Shown one piece after another: positions 36,112 through 44,957 of a stretch of DNA of 64,000 nucleotides (position 1 is its first letter; each line of letters begins with the position of its first letter). This DNA comes from Mesorhizobium sp. BR1-1-16 (GTDB lineage Bacteria; Pseudomonadota; Alphaproteobacteria; Rhizobiales; Kaistiaceae). Made by a program: the position numbers and the translations under genes. Where the stretch lies: assembly GCF_020165495.1 (NCBI RefSeq), contig NZ_JAIUIE010000009.1:121058-185057 (forward strand), written 5' to 3'. The notes beneath the pieces are model-generated. The model saw nothing but the letters and a program-made list of their open reading frames with translations, was not told where the DNA came from and searched no databases.

Positions 36112-37797
36112 ATGAACGCGCTTTTCCTCTGGCTCGCCGCCGCGGCCGTCCTCGCCCTCACGGAGCGGCAATCCGCCCGCATCCTGCTGGCGCTCGCCGC
36201 CTTCGCGACGCTCACCGCACTGGTTATGGGCTTCGTCGGCGATCTGCCGCGCGCGACGCTGCTTGCCGCGATCCTCACCGCGACCATCGCCGGCGCCTCA
36301 GGCGTCAAGCATCACCATAGCGGGATGAAGCTGGCGGTCGCCGATCTCGGCCTGACCTTCGCAGGCACGATCCCCTTCATGCTGCGCCAATATCGGCTGA
36401 CGGCGACGCTCACCATCATCGGCGCCGTGCTGCTTGCTCTGGCCGCCGTCGCGGTGATCGTGCTCGTGCCCGGCACGCCGCTTCGCATCTCCGAGCGCCT
36501 CGCGATCCTGGCTTTCACCATCGCCCTCTATGCCTGTGCCTTCTATGCGACAGGCGGCGCGGAGCGCTGGCGACGGGACGTGACGGTTCGCAGCGGCCTC
36601 TTCTCTTTCTTCATGGCGTCATTGATCGATGTTGCGAGCTGGTGGCCGACGGGTGGGCTCCGCATGCTCGACGTCGCCGACACGCCGCTCGCGCTGCTTC
36701 CGCCGCTGCCGGCGCGGCACGGCGTGAGGCCCGATATCTTCGTGATCCAACATGAATCGGTGTTCGATCCGCGCAGTTATGGCCTCGCCGTCGACGACGA
36801 GATCGCGGCGTTCCTCTCTCCGCCGGGTGCGCATTCGGGCACGCTGCATGTCGACATCTATGGCGGCGGCTCGTGGCAGACGGAGTTCAGCCTGTTGACC
36901 GGTCTTTCGTCGGCGAGTTTCGGCCCCGATTCCTATTTCCTGTTCAAGAAGGGCGTCGGTCGCTTCGCCCATTCGCTGCCTTCGGAGCTGATGGGCCTCG
37001 GTTATCGCAGCCAGCTCATCACGAGCTGCCGGCGCGCCTTCATGAACTACGACCCCTTCTATACCGGTCTCGGCGTCGAGGAACGCGTGTTCTCGGACGA
37101 ATTCCCGCCCCCCTTCGATCTGACGGCTTTCGAGGCGACGAATTCCGATGCCGCCTTCTTCGCAGCCACCGAAGGCGCGCTGCAGCGTTCCCTCGACCGC
37201 GACCCGGCACCACGCTTCGCCATGATCCTCACGAATTTCAACCATGGGCCTCATGAGGTCCGGTTGCAGCCGCCCGGGCAGTACGAGGACGAACGACGCT
37301 TCGCGCTCGGCGCTCTGAACGACGCGACCTATGCGGAATATTATGCGCGGCTCGCTGAAACAGCCGCGAGCTACGCTGCCTTCCGCGCGGGGCTGCTCGC
37401 CCGCTATCCCGGCCGGCCGATGCTGATCGTTCGCTATGGCGATCACCAGCCGACGATGTCGCGCGCGATCGAGAAGGCGCAGGGCGTCCGCTCGGACGAT
37501 CCGCGCCAGTTCGAGACCTTCTTCACGATCGAGGCGCTGAATTTCGAACCCGATTTCGCCGGCCTGCCTGAAAGCCTCGACATCGCCCAGCTCGGCACCG
37601 CTGCGCTGAAGGCATCGGGACTGCCACTCGATGCGGTATCCGCGACTCGGCTCGACCTCTTCGCCGAACTCGGCGATCGCTATGTCGCGACACATTCGGA
37701 GCGCAAACGCCGGTTTCATCGCACCTTGGTCGATGCCGGCATGATCGACCTTTCCGCGACGCAGAAGCCGCTCGCCGCCGTGCCGGACCGTGCCTAG
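36112..37797 (+). CDS. LTA synthase-like sulfatase-superfamily membrane protein
   Basis: A 561-residue protein. About five N-terminal membrane helices are followed by a periplasmic alkaline-phosphatase-fold domain from residue 200. Metal and catalytic motifs are DIFVIQHESVFDPRSYG, then GGGSWQTEFSLLTGL with the likely Thr nucleophile, NFNHGPHEV and RYGDHQPT. Relatives move phosphoglycerol or phosphoethanolamine groups onto glycans or lipids (OpgB, LtaS, EptA groups). The order GDPD, GNAT-fold, then this gene suggests a shared envelope or glycerophosphate theme. The transferred group cannot be read from sequence. Confidence 0.85.
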   Translation: MNALFLWLAAAAVLALTERQSARILLALAAFATLTALVMGFVGDLPRATLLAAILTATIAGASGVKHHHSGMKLAVADLGLTFAGTIPFMLRQYRLTATLTIIGAVLLALAAVAVIVLVPGTPLRISERLAILAFTIALYACAFYATGGAERWRRDVTVRSGLFSFFMASLIDVASWWPTGGLRMLDVADTPLALLPPLPARHGVRPDIFVIQHESVFDPRSYGLAVDDEIAAFLSPPGAHSGTLHVDIYGGGSWQTEFSLLTGLSSASFGPDSYFLFKKGVGRFAHSLPSELMGLGYRSQLITSCRRAFMNYDPFYTGLGVEERVFSDEFPPPFDLTAFEATNSDAAFFAATEGALQRSLDRDPAPRFAMILTNFNHGPHEVRLQPPGQYEDERRFALGALNDATYAEYYARLAETAASYAAFRAGLLARYPGRPMLIVRYGDHQPTMSRAIEKAQGVRSDDPRQFETFFTIEALNFEPDFAGLPESLDIAQLGTAALKASGLPLDAVSATRLDLFAELGDRYVATHSERKRRFHRTLVDAGMIDLSATQKPLAAVPDRA

Positions 37798-37823
37798 GAT
37801 TCATGAACCATTCGGAGTGATCG

Positions 37824-38804
37824 ATGTCTGCCGCCCTGCTTCTGAGCCGCTTCCCGAACGACTTTTGCGACGCGCTTGCCGAACGGCTGGAGATCGTCGG
37901 ACCGCATGATCAGGACGCCTCCATCGCCCTCCCCCTGGCGGATCGCGAGAAGATCCGCGTCGTCATGACGATGGGAACCGTGAAATGCGGAGCCGGCCTC
38001 ATCGCAGCACTGCCCAATCTCGGCCTCATCTGCAATTATGGCAGCGGCTTTGAAGGAACCGATCATGCGGCCGCAGCGGCGCGCGGCATCGTCGTGACCA
38101 ACAGTCCTTCAGGCAACGCCTCGGCGGTGGCGGACCTCGCGATGGGGCTGCTGCTTGCCGCCTGTCGCCGCATCGTCGCCGCTGACCGCTTCGTGCGGGA
38201 AGGTCGCTGGAACGGGCAGAACAGCAGCGCCGCGCGGATGCCGCTCGTCCGCGGGCTCTCCGGTCGCAAGCTCGGCATCTTCGGTCTCGGCGAGATCGGC
38301 GAGCGCGTCGCCCGCCGCGCCGAAGCCTTCGAGATGACCGTCGCCTATCACAATCGCAGCCGCCGTCCTGGCGACCGCTACGCCTATCACGACACGCTCG
38401 CGAGCCTCGCCGATTGGGCCGACGTGCTCGTCGTCGCGGCCCGGGCGGACGCCGGCAATCGCCACATCGTCTCACGCGATGTGATGCGCGCCCTCGGCCC
38501 GGACGGCATCGTCATCAATATCGCGCGCGGTTCGCTTCTCGATGAAGTGGCGCTGGCCGAACTGATCAAGTCCGGCGAACTCGCCGCCGCCGGCCTCGAC
38601 GTGTTCGAACATGAGCCCAACGTGCCGGAAGCCCTGACATCGCTCGATAATGTCGTGCTGGCGCCGCATATCGCCGGTGGCACCTATGAGGCACATACGA
38701 CGCTGAAAAGCATGGTGCTCGCCAATATCGACGCTTTCCTCGCCGGCCGGCCGGTCCCGACCCCGGTCGTCTTGAAGGCGCCGCTCACCCCGGTTACAGG
38801 CTAG
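37824..38804 (+). CDS. D-2-hydroxyacid dehydrogenase
   Basis: A 326-residue NAD(P)-dependent D-isomer-specific 2-hydroxyacid dehydrogenase, close to glyoxylate/hydroxypyruvate reductases. The nucleotide fold is KLGIFGLGEIGERVARRAE. The catalytic Arg is in INIARGSLLDE, the Glu in DVFEHEPNVPE and the His in VLAPHIAGGTYEAH. The Arg-rich HNRSRRPGD after the fold favours NADPH. GGAGTG precedes the ATG. It ends 26 bases before the HIT gene and probably shares its transcript. Confidence 0.9.
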   Translation: MSAALLLSRFPNDFCDALAERLEIVGPHDQDASIALPLADREKIRVVMTMGTVKCGAGLIAALPNLGLICNYGSGFEGTDHAAAAARGIVVTNSPSGNASAVADLAMGLLLAACRRIVAADRFVREGRWNGQNSSAARMPLVRGLSGRKLGIFGLGEIGERVARRAEAFEMTVAYHNRSRRPGDRYAYHDTLASLADWADVLVVAARADAGNRHIVSRDVMRALGPDGIVINIARGSLLDEVALAELIKSGELAAAGLDVFEHEPNVPEALTSLDNVVLAPHIAGGTYEAHTTLKSMVLANIDAFLAGRPVPTPVVLKAPLTPVTG

Positions 38805-38830
38805 CCCAACCCTTCCGCGGAGTAGCAAGC

Positions 38831-39256
38831 ATGAACGCCTATGACGACAGCAACATCTTCGCGAAGATCCTGCGCGGCGAGATCCCGTCGACCAAGGTCT
38901 ATGAGGATGCCGACACGCTCGCCTTCATGGATGTGATGCCGCAATCGCCGGGCCATCTGCTCGTCGTGCCGAAGGCTGCCTCGCGCAACCTGCTCGACGC
39001 GGAGCCGGAGACGCTGGCGACGTTGTTCCCTGTGGTCCAGAAACTCGCCCGCGCCGCCAAGGAGGCCTTCGCGGCCGACGGCATCTTCATTGCGCAGTTC
39101 AACGAGGCACCGGCGGGACAGACGGTGTTCCATCTGCATGTCCATGTCATCCCGCGCTATGACGGCATCCCTCTGAAGCCGCATGGCGGTGGCATGGAGA
39201 AGCCGGAAATTCTCGCCGACCACGCGGCGAAGCTGCGCGCGGTGCTCGGCGCCTGA
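38831..39256 (+). CDS. HIT family protein
   Basis: A 141-residue HIT protein with the catalytic triad motif HLHVHVIP (His101, His103, His105). The opening NIFAKILRGEIPSTKVYEDA matches the Hint group. These enzymes hydrolyse adenosine phosphoramidates and related nucleotides in the cytoplasm. GGAG precedes the ATG. It converges with the desaturase gene, with only four bases between stops. Confidence 0.94.
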   Translation: MNAYDDSNIFAKILRGEIPSTKVYEDADTLAFMDVMPQSPGHLLVVPKAASRNLLDAEPETLATLFPVVQKLARAAKEAFAADGIFIAQFNEAPAGQTVFHLHVHVIPRYDGIPLKPHGGGMEKPEILADHAAKLRAVLGA

Positions 39257-39260
39257 CCGC

Positions 39261-40301
39261 TCACGCCGGAGCGATCTCCTTCCAGCCCTTGAACGGCACG
39301 AGGCGGCCATTCGCCTCGTCCCACAGAACGAGACGAACCAGCCTCAGGCTGTCGAGCACGGTGATCCGGCCGATCGTCTTCAGCTCGGGATGGCGGTGCA
39401 GCACTTCAGGCAGCCGGTAATAGGGAATACGGCTGCAGAGGTGGTGCACGTGATGGACGCCGATATTGGCGGTCATCCAACGCAACACCGGCGGCAGGTC
39501 ATAGTACGAACTGCCATGCAGCGCCGCTTCGGCATGGGACCAATCCGGCGGCCGTGACCAGGTCGTCGTCTCGAACTGGTGCTGGACATAGAACAGCCAG
39601 ACGCCCATCGAGGCGCCGATGATCACGATCGGCAGCTGGACCATCAGGAACGGCCCGATGCCGATCGTCATGATCAGCACCAGCGCTGCGAGCGCGATGG
39701 CGAGATTGGTCGACATCGCGCTCAGCCAGGGCCGCCAGCCCTCGCGCATCAGCCCGACCGGCAGCCGAAACTGCAGCAGGAACAGATAGGCCGGGCCGAT
39801 GCCGAACATCACGATCGGATGGCGATAGAGACGGTAACCGAGGCGCTGCAGCCGGCTCATCGCACTATATTCGGCGACCGTCAGCGTCGTGATGTCGCCA
39901 ATGCCGCGCAGCTGCAGATTGCCTGATGTCGCGTGGTGTAGCTGATGCGTCCGCCGCCAATAGTCGTAGGGCGTGAAGGTGAGCACCCCGATGATGCGGC
40001 CCACCCAGTCGTTCACGTTGCGGCGACGGAAGAAGGCGTCGTGGCCGCAATCATGCTGGATCATGAACAGGCGAACGAGGAAGCCGGCGGCGGGCACAGC
40101 GAGCAGCAGCGCCGCCCACCAGTAGCCATATTCGACCAGCAGCCACATCGTCACCCAGAAGGCGAGGAAGGGCAACGCGGTGACGAGGATTTCGAAAGTG
40201 CTGCGCCATTCGCGAGGTTCGCGATAGGCGGCAAGGAGCTTCGGCCAACGCTTGGCGGCGGCGCCGCGGTTGCCGGCTGGGGCATCTGATCTGTCGGACA
40301 T
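39261..40301 (-). CDS. Membrane fatty acid desaturase
   Basis: A 346-residue integral membrane di-iron desaturase of the delta-12 group. The histidine boxes are HDCGHD (83-88), HQLHH (119-123) and HHVHH near residue 286, each in the usual spacing around membrane helices. It introduces a double bond into membrane acyl chains using oxygen, and its regulation often follows temperature. The ATG at 40301 (MSDRSDAPAGN) is chosen over an upstream in-frame codon at 40376 that overlaps the AAA gene. It is third on the minus-strand series adhC, AAA ATPase, desaturase. Confidence 0.9.
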   Translation of the reverse strand: MSDRSDAPAGNRGAAAKRWPKLLAAYREPREWRSTFEILVTALPFLAFWVTMWLLVEYGYWWAALLLAVPAAGFLVRLFMIQHDCGHDAFFRRRNVNDWVGRIIGVLTFTPYDYWRRTHQLHHATSGNLQLRGIGDITTLTVAEYSAMSRLQRLGYRLYRHPIVMFGIGPAYLFLLQFRLPVGLMREGWRPWLSAMSTNLAIALAALVLIMTIGIGPFLMVQLPIVIIGASMGVWLFYVQHQFETTTWSRPPDWSHAEAALHGSSYYDLPPVLRWMTANIGVHHVHHLCSRIPYYRLPEVLHRHPELKTIGRITVLDSLRLVRLVLWDEANGRLVPFKGWKEIAPA

Positions 40302-40372
40302 TGACGACTTATACACCCTATCGCCCGGCGGCGGCACAGAATCGCTCCTGCACGTGCCGATAGAATGAGCGA

Positions 40373-41494
40373 TCAATCCTCGTCCGCGAAGCTGCCGACG
40401 AGCCTCAGGCCCTCGATCGTCGTCGCGCCTTGGTTCTTGATAACGACGCGCGGCTTGATGCCGGCTTCAGCGGCCAGCGCAGCGGCGAGCGGTTCGGAAT
40501 GCGTCACCACCCAGACCTGTGTCCGCTCGGCGGCTTTCGCAATCAGGCGCGCGAGCGCCGGGATCAGGTCGGGATGGAGGCTCGTTTCCGGCTCGTTGAG
40601 CGCGATGAAGCCGGGCAGCCGATAGCTCGTCAGCGCGGCGACGAGCGCGAGGAAGGCGAGCGTCCCGTCGGATAGCTCGCTCGCCGCCAAGGGCCGCGGC
40701 AGGTCGGCGAACCGGAGACCGAGGGCGACCTGGCCCCGCCCGAACTCGAAGGAAAGCTCTGCGCCCGGAAAGGCATCGTTGATCGCAGCCTCGATCGCCG
40801 GCATCTCCTCACGCACGACCTTAACGGTGGCGAGCGCCGCTGCAAGATCGGCGCCGTCGGAGGCGAGCGTCGGCGTCGTGATCGCGAGCGCCGGCCGCCG
40901 CAACGGCGACTCGCGATCGGTGCGGAAGTCGTGGAAGAAGCGCCAATCTGCAAAAGCGCGGCGAACCAGTTCCAGTTCGAGGAAGCGGCCCTGGTCGCGG
41001 AAGGAGGCGAGCGCCGTTTCGGACGGGACGAGCGCCTCGCTGTAGTTCTGCCGCGCCCCGTTTTCGTCGCGGAGCCAAGCGCTGGGGCCGCCGCGCTTCA
41101 TGAGCGTGACCGGATTTCGCCCGAGCAGCGAACGCAGCTCCTCCACCTTCGCCATCGGCTCGGCTGGCGTCAGCGCCGCCTCGTCGATCGGTGCCGGTGT
41201 GCCGATCTCGATCTGATAATCGAGCTCGTCGAAGATGGCGCGCAGCCTGATCCGCGCAAGATCACCCGCACGCCGCTGGCCGGCCCAGAAGGCGGATTCG
41301 ATACCCCCCTCCTCCACCAGCGCCCGCGTAATCGTGCCCGCCGCCGCACGCTGCAGCAACTCGAGCGCGCGATAGAGGTTGGACTTTCCGACGCCGTTGC
41401 GTCCGAGCAGCACCGTCAGCCGCTCGACCGGCAGATAGAGCTTGCGGATCGACCGATAGTTCTCGATCTCGACTGCGCGAAGCGGCAGCGGCAT
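40373..41494 (-). CDS. AAA family ATPase (SMC/RecF-like, COG4637 type)
   Basis: A 373-residue ATPase. The N-terminal VEIENYRSIRKLYLPVERL and Walker A GRNGVGKSN (31-39) are typical of RecF/OLD-like ABC ATPases. The signature-like SDGTLAFLALVAAL is followed by Walker B FIALNEPETSLHPDLIPAL and the His-containing TQVWVVTHSEPL. No nuclease (TOPRIM) domain is present after it. The ATG lies five bases past the adhC stop, so the two are translationally coupled. The function is unknown; similar lone ATPases sit beside unrelated genes in many genomes. Confidence 0.85.
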   Translation of the reverse strand: MPLPLRAVEIENYRSIRKLYLPVERLTVLLGRNGVGKSNLYRALELLQRAAAGTITRALVEEGGIESAFWAGQRRAGDLARIRLRAIFDELDYQIEIGTPAPIDEAALTPAEPMAKVEELRSLLGRNPVTLMKRGGPSAWLRDENGARQNYSEALVPSETALASFRDQGRFLELELVRRAFADWRFFHDFRTDRESPLRRPALAITTPTLASDGADLAAALATVKVVREEMPAIEAAINDAFPGAELSFEFGRGQVALGLRFADLPRPLAASELSDGTLAFLALVAALTSYRLPGFIALNEPETSLHPDLIPALARLIAKAAERTQVWVVTHSEPLAAALAAEAGIKPRVVIKNQGATTIEGLRLVGSFADED

Positions 41495-41498
41495 GCTG

Positions 41499-42611
41499 TC
41501 AGTACAGCACGACCGAGCGGATCGACTTGCCTTCATGCATCAGGTCGAAGGCCGTATTGATCTCGTCGAGCGGCATCGTATGGGTGATCAGGTCGTCGAT
41601 ATTGATCTTCCCCTCCATGTACCAGTCGACGATCTTCGGAACATCCGTGCGACCACGCGCGCCGCCAAAGGCCGAGCCGCGCCAGACGCGGCCGGTGACA
41701 AGCTGGAACGGCCGCGTCGAAATCTCGGTGCCCGATGGCGCCACGCCGATGATGATGGATTCGCCCCAGCCGCGATGGCAGCATTCGAGCGCCTGCCGCA
41801 TCGTGTGGACATTGCCGATGCATTCGAACGAGAAATCGGCGCCGCCGCCGGTCAGATCGACGATCGCCTGCACGACCTTGTCGCGGCCGACCTCGTCCGG
41901 ATTAATGAAATGCGTCATGCCGAACTTCTTGGCCATCTCGACCTTGCCGGGGTTGAGATCGACGCCGATGATCTTGTCAGCGCCGACCATGCGCGCGCCC
42001 TGGATCACGTTGAGGCCGATGCCGCCGAGGCCGAACACGACGACATTCGCGCCAGCCCAGACCTTGGCGGTGTAGACCACCGCGCCGATGCCCGTCGTGA
42101 CGCCGCAGCCGATGTAACAAATCTTGTCGAAGGGCGCGTCCTCACGAACCTTGGCGACCGCGATCTCCGGCAGCACCGTGAAGTTCGAGAAGGTCGACGT
42201 GCCCATATAGTGGAACACCTGCTCGCCGGAGCAGGAGAAGCGTGTCGTCGAATCCGGCATCAGGCCCTGACCCTGCGTCGAGCGGATCGATGTGCAGAGA
42301 TTGGAGCGCCGCGACAGGCAGGTTTTGCAGTTGCGGCATTCCGGCGTGTAAAGCGGAATGACGTGATCGCCGACCTTGACCGAGGTGACGCCGGCGCCGA
42401 TCTCGCGCACGATGCCCGCGCCCTCATGGCCGAGGATCGCTGGAAACTTGCCCTCGGAATCGAGGCCCGACAGCGTGTAGGCGTCGGTGTGGCAGACGCC
42501 CGTCGCCATGATTTCGACCAGCACTTCGCCGGGTCGCGGCCCGTCGATATCGATGGTTTCGATGGTCAGCGGCTTGTTCGCCTCCCAGGCGACGGCGGCG
42601 CGGGTCTTCAT
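41499..42611 (-). CDS. frmA: S-(hydroxymethyl)glutathione dehydrogenase (class III ADH)
   Basis: A 370-residue zinc alcohol dehydrogenase that oxidises the glutathione adduct of formaldehyde. Catalytic zinc residues are Cys40 in TGVCHTD, His62 in GHEGAG and Cys169 in ICYIGCGV. Structural zinc cysteines are 92, 95, 98 and 106. The NAD fold is VVFGLGGIGLNVIQGA. Class III marks include RSTQGQGLMPD. Names frmA and adhC are both used. It is followed at five bases by an AAA ATPase gene and is divergent from a DHA2-type exporter, with an 18-bp palindrome in the gap. Confidence 0.95.
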   Translation of the reverse strand: MKTRAAVAWEANKPLTIETIDIDGPRPGEVLVEIMATGVCHTDAYTLSGLDSEGKFPAILGHEGAGIVREIGAGVTSVKVGDHVIPLYTPECRNCKTCLSRRSNLCTSIRSTQGQGLMPDSTTRFSCSGEQVFHYMGTSTFSNFTVLPEIAVAKVREDAPFDKICYIGCGVTTGIGAVVYTAKVWAGANVVVFGLGGIGLNVIQGARMVGADKIIGVDLNPGKVEMAKKFGMTHFINPDEVGRDKVVQAIVDLTGGGADFSFECIGNVHTMRQALECCHRGWGESIIIGVAPSGTEISTRPFQLVTGRVWRGSAFGGARGRTDVPKIVDWYMEGKINIDDLITHTMPLDEINTAFDLMHEGKSIRSVVLY

Positions 42612-42740
42612 GGGCGATCCCTCTCTCTTGTCGAATCCTCGTCCCGGCGAGGTTCAAGTCCGGTCTAGCTTATACGGCGCGCCGGAGCGCAGGAAAGAGC
42701 ACGTGCGAGAGTCGTTCCACCCTCGGCCCGCTTCGTGCTA

Positions 42741-42758
42741 GCGATTGCATGCAATCGC
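42741..42758. promoter_or_regulatory. Perfect 18-bp palindrome, likely operator
   Basis: GCGATTGCATGCAATCGC is identical to its own reverse complement. It sits 20 bases before the exporter start and 130 bases before the adhC start, in their shared gap. The ATTGCATGCAAT core looks like a dimeric repressor site. No regulator gene is adjacent. Confidence 0.6.
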
Positions 42759-42777
42759 GATGTCGGGGGACGAGCGG

Positions 42778-44256
42778 ATGGACAAGGCAGTGTTGGCGGG
42801 GGCGCGCAGTGTAGCCGAGGTCGGCGGTCGGGCGCCCGCTGCAGCTCCCTCGCAGGGGGCCAACCCATGGCCGATCATCGCCATCACCTGTATCGGCGCC
42901 GCAATGGGCCAGTTCGACGCCAGCGTCGTGCAGCTCGCTCTGCCCGATCTAGCGCTCGTCTTCCAGACACAGGAGACGCTCGCGAGCTGGGTTGCGCTTG
43001 CCTATGTGCTCGCCTTTGCCGCGGCGCTCCCTGTCTTTGGGCGCCTCTGCGAAATGTTCGGCCGCAAGAAGCTCTATCTCGCCGGCATCCTGGTCTTCGC
43101 CGCTGCCTCGGCGCTCTGCGGCATCGCGACCAGCCTGCCCGAACTCATTTTCTTTCGCATCCTGCAAGGGATCGGCGGCGCGAGCCTCGGCGCCAATTCG
43201 ATCGTCATTCTCAATCGCGCAGCCGGCAAGGCGCTTCGCGCCCGCGCCATGGGATACTTCTCGGCCGCCCAGGCGGTCGGGGTCAGCCTCGGCCCGATCG
43301 CGGGCGGCTTGTTGCTCGGCTTCTTCGGCTGGCAGGCGATCTTCTGGGTCACCGTGCCGATCGGCCTCATCGGTGCCGTGGCCGGCTGGCTCATCCTGCC
43401 TGATGACACCGAGCGCGACCCGCGGCCGTTTGACTGGCCGGGCGCACTGCTGCTTGGACCTGCGCTTGTGTTCCTCGTCGTCGTCCTCAACCACATTGCC
43501 GATTGGGGCCTTATGTCGCTGCCGGCTTTGGGCTTCGGCATCGGCGGGATCGTTCTACTGGCGCTGTTCATCGTGAGGGAGAAGCGCACCGCCTCGCCGC
43601 TGATCGATCTGGCGATCTTCGCGTCAAAGCCGTTCTCGCTCGGCGTTGTCGCCGTGCTGCTCTCCTATGCGCTGCTCTATGGCATGTTCTATTTGATGTC
43701 CTACGCAGCGATCCGCGGGCTGCACGAAACGCCGGAGCGCGCGGGATTACGCCTCTCTGCGATCCCGATCGCGCTCGGCATCGCCGCGCCCTTCGCCGGA
43801 GCACTGGTCAAGCGCTGGGGAACCTCGACGCTCGCTCTTTTCGGCATGACACTCGCCGCTGCGGCGCTCCTCGTCCTCTCGCTGGTCGCGCTGGAGGCAA
43901 CACCTTCACGCGCGATCGGCATGGTGGCCCTCGCCGTCTTCGGCGCCGGTCTCGGCTTCTTCATGGCACCCAACAACAGCGCCACCATGGGTGCGGCGCC
44001 GCCGGCCTTCTCAGGCGAGGCCGGGGCGCTGATCAACCTCGCCCGCATGCTCGGGGTCAGTCTCGGCGTTGCCAGTTCCGCCTCAATGCTGCATTGGCGA
44101 ACCGAGGTCATCGCGGGGTCGAGCAACACCGACATCTTCTTTTACGGCCACCCCATGCTGGGCGCCGTCGAAACGAGCTTCGGCCTGCTTTTCGTCCTGG
44201 CGCTGATCGCTGCCATCGCGACATGGTGGCGCCGCCGCCTTGCGCCGGAAAGCTGA
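42778..44256 (+). CDS. DHA2-type MFS multidrug transporter
   Basis: A 492-residue exporter with about 14 membrane segments. It has the DHA2 marks GAAMGQFDASVVQLALPDL in TM1, the motif A loop FGRLCEMFGRKKLYLAG, and ILQGIGGASLGANSIVILNR. The central linker carries DPRPFDWPGALLLG. It probably exports drugs or metabolites with proton coupling. The ATG at 42778 follows GGGGGA; an upstream ATG at 42745 lies within the palindrome. A GST gene converges with it, three bases past its stop. Confidence 0.9.
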   Translation: MDKAVLAGARSVAEVGGRAPAAAPSQGANPWPIIAITCIGAAMGQFDASVVQLALPDLALVFQTQETLASWVALAYVLAFAAALPVFGRLCEMFGRKKLYLAGILVFAAASALCGIATSLPELIFFRILQGIGGASLGANSIVILNRAAGKALRARAMGYFSAAQAVGVSLGPIAGGLLLGFFGWQAIFWVTVPIGLIGAVAGWLILPDDTERDPRPFDWPGALLLGPALVFLVVVLNHIADWGLMSLPALGFGIGGIVLLALFIVREKRTASPLIDLAIFASKPFSLGVVAVLLSYALLYGMFYLMSYAAIRGLHETPERAGLRLSAIPIALGIAAPFAGALVKRWGTSTLALFGMTLAAAALLVLSLVALEATPSRAIGMVALAVFGAGLGFFMAPNNSATMGAAPPAFSGEAGALINLARMLGVSLGVASSASMLHWRTEVIAGSSNTDIFFYGHPMLGAVETSFGLLFVLALIAAIATWWRRRLAPES

Positions 44257-44259
44257 CGC

Positions 44260-44880
44260 TCAGGCGGGCGGGCTGAAAGCCTGCGCAACGTCCTGGAATG
44301 CCGGCAGCGCCTCGCAGCGTTCAGCATGAGCCAGAAGCCCGGGATGCTCGCCGAAGAGATCGGGATGAACCTCGCGCACGAAGCGCAGCGCGCAGGCGAC
44401 CGCGATATCGGCATGGCCGATCGTTTCGCCAAACCACCATGTTGTCTCATGCGTTGCCCGCTCCTGCTCCAGAACAGCCAGAACATCGCGGATCTGAGCC
44501 TTGCAGCGCGCCACCCAGACATCCGACTTCTCCTTGTGCAGCACGCCTTCGTAGAAGAGGATCACCGCCTTGTCGGCGAGCCCGGTCCCGAGCGCGGCGA
44601 TCTTGAGCGCGCGCCGCCGGTCAGGTCCGTGGTCCGCAATCAGCGCACGTTCGGGCCCGACCTCCTCATCCAGATAGTCGAGGATCGCCGCGCTCTCGAT
44701 CAGCACCTCGCCGCTATCGAGCACCAAAGTCGGCACGCGGCGAAGCGGATTGTAGACCGCAATCTTCTCGGCATCGCTGAAGGTCGACCATGGCCGATGC
44801 TCGAATTCGAGATCATAGAGCCGAAGCGCTATGCCGACGCGGCGGACGAAGGGCGAGTCATACTGGCCGATGAGGAACAT
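44260..44880 (-). CDS. Glutathione S-transferase family protein
   Basis: A 206-residue GST. The N-terminal thioredoxin-like domain opens MFLIGQYDSPFVRRVGIAL, with Ser9 the probable catalytic residue, and includes the cis-Pro block NPLRRVPTLVLDSGEVLIES. The helical C-terminal domain has GHADIAVACALRFV with the N-capping Asp. It conjugates glutathione to electrophiles or acts on a specific metabolite. The ATG at 44880 places the fold at the N terminus. It is on the same strand as rarA, degP being further upstream. Confidence 0.9.
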   Translation of the reverse strand: MFLIGQYDSPFVRRVGIALRLYDLEFEHRPWSTFSDAEKIAVYNPLRRVPTLVLDSGEVLIESAAILDYLDEEVGPERALIADHGPDRRRALKIAALGTGLADKAVILFYEGVLHKEKSDVWVARCKAQIRDVLAVLEQERATHETTWWFGETIGHADIAVACALRFVREVHPDLFGEHPGLLAHAERCEALPAFQDVAQAFSPPA

Positions 44881-44957
44881 GCGGACGGCTCCAAGCGATT
44901 GAACGCTGCATCCCGGCATGCGAACCACATCTCGGTCAAGCCCAACAGAAAGTAAGG

